NCBI GenBank assembly: GCA_013298145.1
Contig: JAAFJO010000004.1
Location: forward strand, 124,001-188,000
Origin: Betaproteobacteria bacterium
GTDB lineage: Bacteria; Pseudomonadota; Gammaproteobacteria; Burkholderiales; Casimicrobiaceae
Length of the DNA: 64,000 bases
Reading direction: 5' to 3'
Position numbers and translations under genes: made by a program. Positions 8,857 through 16,415 of the stretch are shown one piece after another; the stretch's first letter is position 1, and the number at the start of each line of letters is the position of its first letter. The notes beneath the pieces are model-generated. The model was not told where the DNA came from. It did no database searches and saw only the letters and a list, made by a program, of their open reading frames with translations.

Positions 8857-10011
8857 TCAGGCCACATGGCGTAAGCCCTCCACGATTTTGATTCGCGCAC
8901 TTCGAATCGCAGGGACAATTGCGGCGAGCAAACCAACCACCACCATCGATCCAAACTGCCAACCGAAGGTCTCCGAAGAGATTCGAAAGACCGGAAACAC
9001 CGCACCAACCACTGACTTGAATGCGTTTGCCACGGGGATCGAGAGCAAAACGCCTAAGAGGCCACCGAGCAGAGTCATCGCAAGCGATTCGCCGATCACT
9101 AGACGCGAAACAAACGACGGCGAGAAGCCGAGCGCCTTGAGCGTTGCGTATTCGCTCGTGCGCTCGCGTGCCGCCATCGCCATTGTGTTCGCCACCACCG
9201 CAAGAATGATGATGATCACCACAAAGCTCACGATACGAATCGCCGCGATGATCGCCTCAGACTGCGCAACGAAGCCGAGCTGAAACGCCTTCTCGGTTTC
9301 AGTAAGCGTTTCGGCGAGTGAATTCTTAAACTCGTTATCAATCGTCTGCGAAATTTCGGCGGATCGCTGCGCGTCTTTGATCGAAACCACCAAGACGCCC
9401 GTGCGGTCCGCCGCGCGTGGAAAACTTTGCTTAAGCCGCTCGTTTAAGTAATCCCAGTGGAAGTAGAGTTGCCGTGTGAGCGTGCCCTCATCGCGGCCTT
9501 CGTAAATGCCGCGCACAGTAAATTCCCATGTGCCGGGATAAATCGTGCCTTGAATGGGGATTTTGTCGCCGAGCTTCCAGCCATATTGATCGGCAATCGC
9601 GCGGCCAACGATGGTGCCTGTGCGATCACGCAGCATCGCCTCCATTTGCTCCGGCGGCAACAAATATTCGGGGTAAATCTCGAAATGCGACGGCAGGGTG
9701 ACTGCAAACTGCGGAAAGAAATTTTTCGGTTCTTTGTAGATGCCGCCGAACCAGTTGCTCATCGAAATCTTTTCAACCCCTTCGATGCCGCGAACCCGTT
9801 CGCGGTAATACGTCGGCAGCGTGAAGGTGAGCGATATTGCGTTCCGCGTGATGAGGCGATTAGCAGCCGCCGCATCGGAGCCGGCGTACCACGCATCAAC
9901 CACCGTGCGCAGCAAACCGAACGCCACCACAGCGATGACGAGCCCGAGCAACGTCAAAAGGCTGCGCAACCGAGCGCGGAAGATGTTTTTGAGGATAAGA
10001 CGAATCAGCAC
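8857..10011 (-). CDS. ABC transporter permease, FtsX/MacB type
   Basis: Partner permease of the downstream gene. It has the same plan: helix 1 (LLTLLGLVIAVVAFGLLRTVV, about 18-38), a periplasmic domain of about 230 residues, then helices near 265-290, 310-335 and 355-375. The FtsX-typical cytoplasmic loop ERTSEYATLKALGFS is present near 283-297. It is the first gene of a two-gene unit read leftward. The missing ATPase must be encoded elsewhere, or this pair is an orphan. Substrate not inferable. Confidence 0.88.
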   Translation of the reverse strand: MLIRLILKNIFRARLRSLLTLLGLVIAVVAFGLLRTVVDAWYAGSDAAAANRLITRNAISLTFTLPTYYRERVRGIEGVEKISMSNWFGGIYKEPKNFFPQFAVTLPSHFEIYPEYLLPPEQMEAMLRDRTGTIVGRAIADQYGWKLGDKIPIQGTIYPGTWEFTVRGIYEGRDEGTLTRQLYFHWDYLNERLKQSFPRAADRTGVLVVSIKDAQRSAEISQTIDNEFKNSLAETLTETEKAFQLGFVAQSEAIIAAIRIVSFVVIIIILAVVANTMAMAARERTSEYATLKALGFSPSFVSRLVIGESLAMTLLGGLLGVLLSIPVANAFKSVVGAVFPVFRISSETFGWQFGSMVVVGLLAAIVPAIRSARIKIVEGLRHVA

Positions 10012-10312
10012 CCCTCGATTATGTGGTTTCGGCCGATCCAGCGGGAGATTGCTGGCGTGTTCACCGTACTCGTGAATAACCCAAAAGCGGCGCTCGGGTT
10101 CAACGTCGCAGCAAGAACTGCTTTGACTGGATTCGAGAACGTTTATTGGGACTGACGCGACTAACTATTAGCAGTCGATAAAGATTGGAAATTGGCTATT
10201 GCCCCAAGTGAATCAGCGCTAGATTCCGTGTGCTGAAAAGAAAAAACCCCGCGATGTTTTCACATAGCGGGGTATTCGGATTCGCCGCATAGGACTGCGG
10301 CTGCAGACTAGG
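10012..10312. other. intergenic region, permease promoter and tonB terminator
   Basis: About 300 bases between the permease start and the tonB stop, both minus strand. It contains the tonB terminator at 10241-10273. The left part should hold the permease promoter, but no clear consensus was seen. Confidence 0.5.
10241..10273 (-). terminator. rho-independent terminator of the exbB-exbD-exbD-tonB operon
   Basis: CCCCGC (10247-10252) pairs with GCGGGG (10267-10272), extended by one A-T pair. On the minus strand the stem is followed directly by six T residues (10246-10241). It lies 40 bases past the tonB stop. Confidence 0.85.
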
Positions 10313-11017
10313 CTAGTCGAGCTTCATCAGGAATGGAATCTCAACTTCGAAGCGATCGCCGTTCGACTGGATCTTGCAGCTTCCCGCTGTCAGCGCACCT
10401 TGGAAGGTGCGCAGAATTGGGTTACGCATGTTGCCAGGCGACACATCTTTCACACGCACATTTGAGACAGAACCATCCGGATTGACCGTGGCGAGGATCG
10501 AGCCCTCAACCCGTTCAATGCCCGCTTTGTTCATGTCACGCGTGGGTGGTGAATCTGGCGCACAGCCGCCAGGCAAACGCGAGATCGTGGTCACAGCGGG
10601 CCGTGGCGGCGGCGGTGGCGCCGGGGGCGCAACTGACGGCGGTGCAGGCGGTGGCGGTGGCTCAATCTTGTAGTCGGCCTTGGGCGGCTCGGTCGTCGTC
10701 GTAATTGACGGTGAGACCGCTGGCGCTTGCACCACCACTTCAGGGGGCGGGACAAACGGTGGTGGTGGCGCAGCCGGTGGAGGCGGCGGCAAATCCGGCG
10801 TTTTTGGCGCTGGCGGTGGTGGTGGCGGAGGCGGCGGCGGCGGTGGCGGAGGCGGTAAATCGACGATCTTTGCTTCGATCGGCTTCTTTACAACCTCGAT
10901 CACTTTCTTTCCAAGCCCCGTCATCAACGCATAGACCACGAGCACGTGCAACACGACCACGGTGGCGACCGCGACCATGCGCTTGCTCGAGCTTTTAGGC
11001 TGATAGGTGTAATCCAT
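10313..11017 (-). CDS. tonB: TonB energy transducer, proline-rich
   Basis: Couples the ExbB-ExbD proton channel to outer-membrane receptors. The 234-residue protein has an N-terminal signal anchor (MVAVATVVVLHVLVVYALMTGL, about 14-35), a periplasmic spacer dominated by proline runs (one of 15 prolines near 56-70), and a C-terminal TonB domain (VEGSILATVNPDGSVSNVRV, then ...FEVEIPFLMKLD). It is the last gene of a four-gene unit with exbB and two exbD genes, directly before a terminator. The three TonB-dependent receptors that follow in the window are likely clients. The GC-rich proline tract is a single coding feature, not a separate gene on the other strand. Confidence 0.93.
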   Translation of the reverse strand: MDYTYQPKSSSKRMVAVATVVVLHVLVVYALMTGLGKKVIEVVKKPIEAKIVDLPPPPPPPPPPPPPPPAPKTPDLPPPPPAAPPPPFVPPPEVVVQAPAVSPSITTTTEPPKADYKIEPPPPPAPPSVAPPAPPPPPRPAVTTISRLPGGCAPDSPPTRDMNKAGIERVEGSILATVNPDGSVSNVRVKDVSPGNMRNPILRTFQGALTAGSCKIQSNGDRFEVEIPFLMKLD

Positions 11018-11030
11018 CGTTAGTCACGCC

Positions 11031-11456
11031 TCAAATGAATTGCTCGTGACCGAGGATGCCCATTTTGGTGAGCCCGAGGCGCTGAACGGTTGCCATGACG
11101 CGTGCTACCACTTCGTACTTCGCGTTTTTGTTAGGACGCAAATGGATTTCGGGTTGCACTTCTTTCTTCGCAAGTTCCGCGAGTTTGTACTCGAGCTCTT
11201 GCTGACCGCTTTGAATCGCCACACCGTTCATGTAGACCACGCTGTTTTCGTCGATATCGATCTTCATGATCTCAGGCTCGACAGGTGGCTTTACGTTCGT
11301 TGGCGGCGGCATGTTCATTTCCACAGAGTGCAGCTGCACCGGAATTGTGATGATGAACATGATGAGGAGCACAAGCATCACATCGATCAACGGTGTGGTG
11401 TTCATGTCGACCAAGACATCTGGATCGCCCGAAGGCTTACCAACATTCATTCCCAT
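11031..11456 (-). CDS. exbD: ExbD family biopolymer transport protein (second copy)
   Basis: Subunit of the ExbB-ExbD proton-driven motor. It has a short cytoplasmic N-terminus, one helix with the functional aspartate in TPLIDVMLVLLIMFIITIP (about 20-38), and a periplasmic domain ending ...LTKMGILGHEQFI. Length is 141 residues. It lies 4 bases after the first exbD and 13 before tonB, so it is in the same operon. Two exbD genes with one exbB are common in Xanthomonas-like TonB loci, where the second copy is specialised. Confidence 0.93.
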   Translation of the reverse strand: MGMNVGKPSGDPDVLVDMNTTPLIDVMLVLLIMFIITIPVQLHSVEMNMPPPTNVKPPVEPEIMKIDIDENSVVYMNGVAIQSGQQELEYKLAELAKKEVQPEIHLRPNKNAKYEVVARVMATVQRLGLTKMGILGHEQFI

Positions 11457-11460
11457 GGCT

Positions 11461-11892
11461 CTACTCCCCTCTCGGCGCGGGCTCGGTCAGGAATGCAATC
11501 TTGGCAATTCCTGCGGCACGGCAAGCAAAGATGACGCGGCCCACACCATCGTAGTTGGCGGTGAGGTCAGCACGGATATGCACCTCAGGCTGAGGCTTGA
11601 TGGTCGAGACTTTTTTCAGTCGATCCGTCAGATCGCGAATATCGCGAATTGGCGTGTCGTACATGTACATCTGACCCGCTGCGTTTACCGAGATGACGAT
11701 GTTCTCAGGCTTCGACTCGCGAACCTGCACCTCCTCTTTCGGAAGTTGTAACTTGACCGACGTCGTCACCACCGGAATGGTGATCAAGAAGATGATCAGC
11801 AGCACCAGCATCACGTCCACAAGGGGCGTCGTGTTGATGGTCGAATTGATCTCGTCTTCTTCGCCCGAGGCTGAACCTACATTCATTCCCAT
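11461..11892 (-). CDS. exbD: ExbD family biopolymer transport protein (first copy)
   Basis: Paralogue of the following gene, sharing the MGMNVG... start and the membrane helix TPLVDVMLVLLIIFLITIP with the key Asp at about residue 26. The periplasmic part is 143-residue type with a different C-terminus (GIAKIAFLTEPAPRGE). A strong ribosome site (AGGAG) precedes the ATG. It lies about 190 bases after exbB, a gap holding a small hairpin. Confidence 0.93.
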   Translation of the reverse strand: MGMNVGSASGEEDEINSTINTTPLVDVMLVLLIIFLITIPVVTTSVKLQLPKEEVQVRESKPENIVISVNAAGQMYMYDTPIRDIRDLTDRLKKVSTIKPQPEVHIRADLTANYDGVGRVIFACRAAGIAKIAFLTEPAPRGE

Positions 11893-11992
11893 TGGAATTT
11901 CTCCTAGCTAGGGAACGGGAGACAACACACGCGAGCAAGGATCAGTGTGGCGATTGGATCGGCGCGGCGCTGGGTAGACAGCTTCGCACTTG

Positions 11993-12023
11993 GTGCAGAT
12001 TCGCTTTTTGATCGAACCTGCAC
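11993..12023. repeat. hairpin in the exbB-exbD intercistronic gap
   Basis: GTGCAG (11993-11998) pairs with CTGCAC (12018-12023), and TTCG with CGAA inside it, around a T-rich loop. No T-run follows on the minus strand, so it is more likely an RNA-processing or stabilising hairpin than a terminator. Confidence 0.4.
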
Positions 12024-12082
12024 AGACTCAACACGCCTTTACGCCAATACTGCTCGGCAGAGGCTCCCGTAGTTCAGGATCG

Positions 12083-12952
12083 TTACTTCTTTGCGCCGGT
12101 AGCGATCAGCACTGAGTGCAGATCGGTACCAAACGAGCGGATCTTGTCGAGCGTCGTTTTGTTTCGACGAACGATGAAGTTGTAGCCAAGCACTGCAGGC
12201 ACCGCAACAGCGAGACCAATGGCCGTCATGATGAGCGCTTCGCCCACTGGGCCTGCAACTTTGTCGATGGAGGCTTGGCCCGACGTGCCAATTTTCACCA
12301 GCGCGTTGTAGATGCCCCAAACCGTTCCAAAGAGGCCCACGAATGGTGCAGTAGAGCCGACGGTTGCGAGGAAAGCGAGACCGTTTTGCAGATTGCTTTG
12401 CACACTGTCGATAGCACGTTGAATCGACTGCGTGACCCAATCAGAGAACCCGATGTGCGCGAGCAACCCGTCATGCTTCTTGGTCGCTTCAAGCCCTGCT
12501 TGGGCGACGAAGCGGAATGGGCTTTGCTCCTTAAGCGCTTCCATACCCTGGCTCAGGTTCGGCGCACTCCAAAAGTCGCGCTCGGCTTGTTTAGCCAGGC
12601 GGCCGATACGATTGAGCTCGACCAACTTTGAAATCATGATGTACCAGGTACCGATCGACATGATCACCATGATGATGAATGTGGTCCACGCAACGACGTC
12701 AGCGTGCTCCAACATCGCTTTCAGGCCATATGGATTCTCAACGGCTGCTGTGTTCGGTTTCGCGAGCGTAGTGGCTGCCGCAGTAGGCGCGGGAGCGGTG
12801 CTTGGTGCGGGTGCGCTCGTGGTTGCGGTTGGCGCAGGCGCAGCGCTCTGCGCGAGTGCGGAGCCAAGCGGTGCGATTGCGAGCATTGCGGCGGCAGCAC
12901 CAGCGAGAACGCGGCTCGTGACCCCGGCTCGCAGTTGTTGGAAAACTCCCAT
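12083..12952 (-). CDS. exbB: ExbB/TolQ/MotA family proton channel protein
   Basis: Pentameric inner-membrane scaffold that, with ExbD, converts proton flow into TonB motion. The 289-residue protein starts with a signal-like helix and an Ala/Pro/Thr-rich segment (about 36-70), as in longer proteobacterial ExbB proteins. Three membrane helices follow: TTFIIMVIMSIGTWYIMI (about 91-108), the conserved LATVGSTAPFVGLFGTVWGI (about 196-215) and GEALIMTAIGLAVAVPAVLGY (about 238-258). The start has a good AGGAG site. It is the first gene of the operon, with the promoter in the 210 bases upstream. Confidence 0.95.
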   Translation of the reverse strand: MGVFQQLRAGVTSRVLAGAAAAMLAIAPLGSALAQSAAPAPTATTSAPAPSTAPAPTAAATTLAKPNTAAVENPYGLKAMLEHADVVAWTTFIIMVIMSIGTWYIMISKLVELNRIGRLAKQAERDFWSAPNLSQGMEALKEQSPFRFVAQAGLEATKKHDGLLAHIGFSDWVTQSIQRAIDSVQSNLQNGLAFLATVGSTAPFVGLFGTVWGIYNALVKIGTSGQASIDKVAGPVGEALIMTAIGLAVAVPAVLGYNFIVRRNKTTLDKIRSFGTDLHSVLIATGAKK

Positions 12953-13084
12953 GAAGTGACTCCTTGGAACAGACGTGTAATTGGTTAGTAAAAAAAGACG
13001 GGGCGACCCCGAGGCAGAAGGGAGAGAATATAACCGCTAGCGCGCTGTAGCGCTTTGGCAAACGGCTCGCCATGCAATAAAAGC

Positions 13085-13110
13085 AAAACGCGCACCAGGG
13101 TGCGCGTTTT
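13085..13110. terminator. bidirectional terminator after the first TonB-dependent receptor
   Basis: AAAACGCGCACC (13085-13096) and GGTGCGCGTTTT (13099-13110) form a 12-bp perfect stem with a 2-base gap, so the functional loop must open further. It lies about 55 bases beyond the receptor stop at 13164 and upstream of exbB. Confidence 0.75.
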
Positions 13111-13163
13111 ACCGATTGCATTACACCGCCCGCGGATTCATGCCGCGGGACGGGTCGCGTGAA

Positions 13164-15890
13164 TCAACGGAACTTGTATTGCATTCCGAGCGTGTAGAAC
13201 CGCCCGATAGGCTCAGCGTAGCTAGGGTTATAGCCCGCGTTAGCGCCGCTCGTTTCATCGCTGAACGGCGTGCCTTTGTCGAACAGATTGTTCACGCCAA
13301 GGCGCACGGTCAGGTTCTTCATGCCTTTGTAAGTGAGGGCCGTATTCCACACTTCATACGCACCCACTTTAGCGTTGAGCGATGAGCTCAAACCGCTATA
13401 GGAATGGACACCGTAGCCACCGACCGAGAATTCCCAGGCGCCGCGCTCGAAAGCAAAGTCCCAGTTGCCGCGATAGCGCGGAAGGTTATACGTGCCGTTC
13501 AATTCGACCAATTCGCCAGTGACGAGATCAGACTGCTTAAACACGCCCGTGTAGCTGATGCCGGCCTTCGAGGTCAATCGACCACCCGCAAGCGCCATAC
13601 GATGCGTCAACTCGACATCCACGCCGTTGGTTTTTGTTTTTGCCAACTGGATTGGAACTTGATTGAGCTGCGTAATTTGGCCTTGTTGATTCCGAACCAC
13701 GATCAGCGGATTGTCCACTGCGCGGTTGATCAAATCTTGATCGGTCAAGCTAGTGATTTCGTCTTTACGATCAATTTGCCAGAAATCGATCGCGAGCGTC
13801 AGGTCGCGCGTAGGTTCGAGCACTACGCCAACCGTGTAGGCGTTGGACTTCTCTGCCTTGAGGTTCGGGTTCCCCGATTGCACGCGACGGATATCGAGGG
13901 TGCAATTCGCATTATTTTCGTTGACCGTTGGGCAAAGGCGCGGATCACGAACACCAAAGCTAAACGAGGTTTGCTGAGCCGGCGTCGTCTCAAATAGCGA
14001 GGGCGCACGGAACGCTTTTGAAGCGGTCGCGCGGAGCAGGATCTGCGACGTAGGCTGGAAACGCAGTCCGACCTTCGGCGAAGTTGCTGCGAAGTCGCCA
14101 TTACCAGAGTATTTGTCATAGCGCACTGCTGCGTTGACTTCGAGCGATTTCGTAAGCGGCGCGTTCAACTCGCCGTAGAACGCACTGACGCGACGATCAC
14201 CGAAGGCTTGTGCGGCGCTAATCGCGAGAGTATCGCCGGTTTGCAATTGAATATCCGGAAGGTCAGAGACTTTTTCCGTACGCGTCTCTCCGCCGATTGC
14301 CAACGCAAGCGGGCCGCCCGGCAACTGGAACAGTTCACGCGAGGCTTTGAAGTCGTAGCCATCGAGGTTCGAGCGACCTTGACGCAGCGCGTCGTGACGC
14401 AGATAGGCGGCTACGCCCGGTTTGTTCGCCGAGGGATTAACAAAGTTGTAGTAGCCGAACTGCGAAAACGCAGTGCCGCACTTGGCGAGTTCACGCTGGA
14501 AGTACGCTGCGTACGATGGGTTCGCGGCAAAAATCTGTGCAAGCGTGCCGAGGCCCAGCGGGTTTCCACCGGCAGCGTACGATGCAGCAGCCTGCGGATC
14601 CATCAAGCAAAGCAAACGCGAATTGAGCGCGTTGTTCAGCGCGAGCGTATTGATCTTGATGCGATTGATATTGGCGGCAGCTTCCCAATCCCAACCAGCG
14701 GTCGTGCCCTTGACGCCGATCAGCCCACGCGAAGTGTCGGTGGTGCCATCATCGCCACGGTTTCCAACGTCGAAGAAACGATAGCGAAGATCCGCATCGT
14801 TCGGGAACGGATTGTTGGGCTTACCCGCACCGATGAAGAACGTGCCGATCCCAACGTCGTCGGTCGTACCAGCAGGCCAACCCGTTGATTTGAAGCTGTT
14901 GCGCGTGAAGAGCGCTTCAGCGAAGGCCGTGATGTTCGGGGTAACCGCGAAATTTAACCGGCTGTAGAGACCCGCTTTTGACGATTCCGGTTGGAGCGAT
15001 CCCAACGTTGGGCGGTCGTAGCGACAGAAGCCCGCACGAACGCTCGAGCCGCCGCGCTGAGTCGTTGGCCCGCAACTGCCGCCTGCAAACACCGACGCGC
15101 CAGTTTCGTAGTCGGTGATCGTTCCAGGGTAGCCATACGATGAGCGACGGTCTGCGCCGCCACGGTTACGCAGGTCTTCCGTTTTTGACCATTCGCGATC
15201 TTTCGCGAAAATCTGGTCACGCCCTGACATTTGGCCCGACACGAGAATGTTGAAGCGGTCTTTCGCGATATCGCCAAAACCAGCGGCAAGGCCTATGTTG
15301 TAAGTTTGACCGTCGCTACGCTGTGAAATACCCGCCGAAGCGCTTGCTTCGATGCCCGTGTAATCGCGGCGAAGAATGATGTTCACTACGCCGGCCACGG
15401 CATCCGCGCCGTAAACGGCAGACGCGCCGTCTTTGAGCACTTCGATACGCTCAACCGCCGAAATAGGGATACTGTTGATGTCGTTAAAGCCTTGCGACGT
15501 ACCGAATTGCTGCGCAAAGGGGTAGGTTGGCAAGCGACGACCGTTCAAAAGAACGAGCGTTGAGTTAAAGCCCAGGCCGCGCAAGTTGAGCGCGCCGCCA
15601 CCCGGTGCGAAGCCGTTGGTGATCCGGTCGTCGGCCGCATAGCCAGCGCCGCTGATGCGCTGCAGCACATCGTTGACGGTCGCAGCGCCGGTGCGCTCGA
15701 TGTCTTGGCGCGAAATCACCTGAACCGGGTTCGCCGATTCAGCGTCGATGCGCTTGATGTTTGAGCCAGTTACTTCAACCTTTTCAACGCGTTGCGGTTG
15801 ATTGGTTTGGGCGTTAGCGCTGACCGCGATGGCCATACCAGCAACGGCATGTACAACCGCTATCGCGATTTGCTTGTGTTTAATGAGCAT
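13164..15890 (-). CDS. TonB-dependent receptor (first of three)
   Basis: Outer-membrane gated channel of 908 residues. A signal peptide (MLIKHKQ...SANAQ, about 28 residues) is followed by a plug domain starting VEKVEVTGSNIKR, which may serve as the TonB box. The conserved plug signature NSIPISAVERIEVLKDGASAVYGADAVAGVVNI lies at about 140-173. The remainder is a beta-barrel ending YTLGMQYKFR. The plug resembles the receptors that accompany S9 peptidases in gamma- and betaproteobacteria, so a peptide-type ligand is plausible but unproven. It is divergent from a secreted S9 peptidase. Its upstream region lacks the leader shared by the other two receptors. Confidence 0.94.
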   Translation of the reverse strand: MLIKHKQIAIAVVHAVAGMAIAVSANAQTNQPQRVEKVEVTGSNIKRIDAESANPVQVISRQDIERTGAATVNDVLQRISGAGYAADDRITNGFAPGGGALNLRGLGFNSTLVLLNGRRLPTYPFAQQFGTSQGFNDINSIPISAVERIEVLKDGASAVYGADAVAGVVNIILRRDYTGIEASASAGISQRSDGQTYNIGLAAGFGDIAKDRFNILVSGQMSGRDQIFAKDREWSKTEDLRNRGGADRRSSYGYPGTITDYETGASVFAGGSCGPTTQRGGSSVRAGFCRYDRPTLGSLQPESSKAGLYSRLNFAVTPNITAFAEALFTRNSFKSTGWPAGTTDDVGIGTFFIGAGKPNNPFPNDADLRYRFFDVGNRGDDGTTDTSRGLIGVKGTTAGWDWEAAANINRIKINTLALNNALNSRLLCLMDPQAAASYAAGGNPLGLGTLAQIFAANPSYAAYFQRELAKCGTAFSQFGYYNFVNPSANKPGVAAYLRHDALRQGRSNLDGYDFKASRELFQLPGGPLALAIGGETRTEKVSDLPDIQLQTGDTLAISAAQAFGDRRVSAFYGELNAPLTKSLEVNAAVRYDKYSGNGDFAATSPKVGLRFQPTSQILLRATASKAFRAPSLFETTPAQQTSFSFGVRDPRLCPTVNENNANCTLDIRRVQSGNPNLKAEKSNAYTVGVVLEPTRDLTLAIDFWQIDRKDEITSLTDQDLINRAVDNPLIVVRNQQGQITQLNQVPIQLAKTKTNGVDVELTHRMALAGGRLTSKAGISYTGVFKQSDLVTGELVELNGTYNLPRYRGNWDFAFERGAWEFSVGGYGVHSYSGLSSSLNAKVGAYEVWNTALTYKGMKNLTVRLGVNNLFDKGTPFSDETSGANAGYNPSYAEPIGRFYTLGMQYKFR

Positions 15891-16415
15891 TCAACCCTCC
15901 ACAGAGTTAAGTTTGAAAATCAACTATTTGATTTTGCCGCAGCGCCGAAAGCCCTGCTGTAGTCGGCTGGAGTGCCACATATCCCGCGAAATTGGCAAAC
16001 GCAGTGCAGTGAGCCTTTCGTAACCCTTTGATTTAACGCAGCTTTTCTAGTCTCTCGCGTTTTCCCTTACCGATGGAAATTGACGCAAACGTCATACTGC
16101 GCGCTTTTTGCGAATAACAAATAATTTAGTTAGATCGCTTTTTTACGAGGCCTAAGCGGCGCTTTTTTTACTTTTCGATTTATTCTTTTTTAACCCTTTA
16201 GCCCTTTTTAGTAAAGGGCGGAGGCGGCTAACCTGTACATAGAGCGTTGTGTGCGAACAACACGAGGGCAAATTCCACCAGGTCAGTCCGTCAACAGAAA
16301 TCGGTGTCTGCGACGGGTAGCGAGGGATTGCGACGAATGGAGCCCGGGCGAATCCTAGGGTCCCTATGCTCCTATTCTCACGAAAATTCGTTGTCCTATT
16401 CGTAAGGAAAACTAA
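15891..16415. other. divergent AT-rich control region, receptor and S9 peptidase
   Basis: 525 bases with no supported gene. It contains a T-rich motif and hairpin at 16197-16219 on the peptidase side. Around 16021-16048 a stretch resembles 23529-23557 upstream of the second receptor (TTTGA.TTAA, then CGC and T-rich sequence). GTTGT/ACAAC also forms a small dyad near 16245-16260. Confidence 0.5.
16197..16219 (+). promoter_or_regulatory. T-rich motif with dyad upstream of the S9 peptidase
   Basis: TTTAGCCCTTTTTAG at 16197-16211 overlaps the inverted repeat GCCCTTT/AAAGGGC (16201-16207/16213-16219). Similar 16-mers occur at 35726, 39790 and 63881, each upstream of a plus-strand gene. Function unknown. 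Confidence 0.35.

Noticed and set aside
10680..10934. glycine-rich open frame on the plus strand
   Set aside because: It is the complement of the TonB proline runs. Poly-Gly arises from poly-Pro codons.
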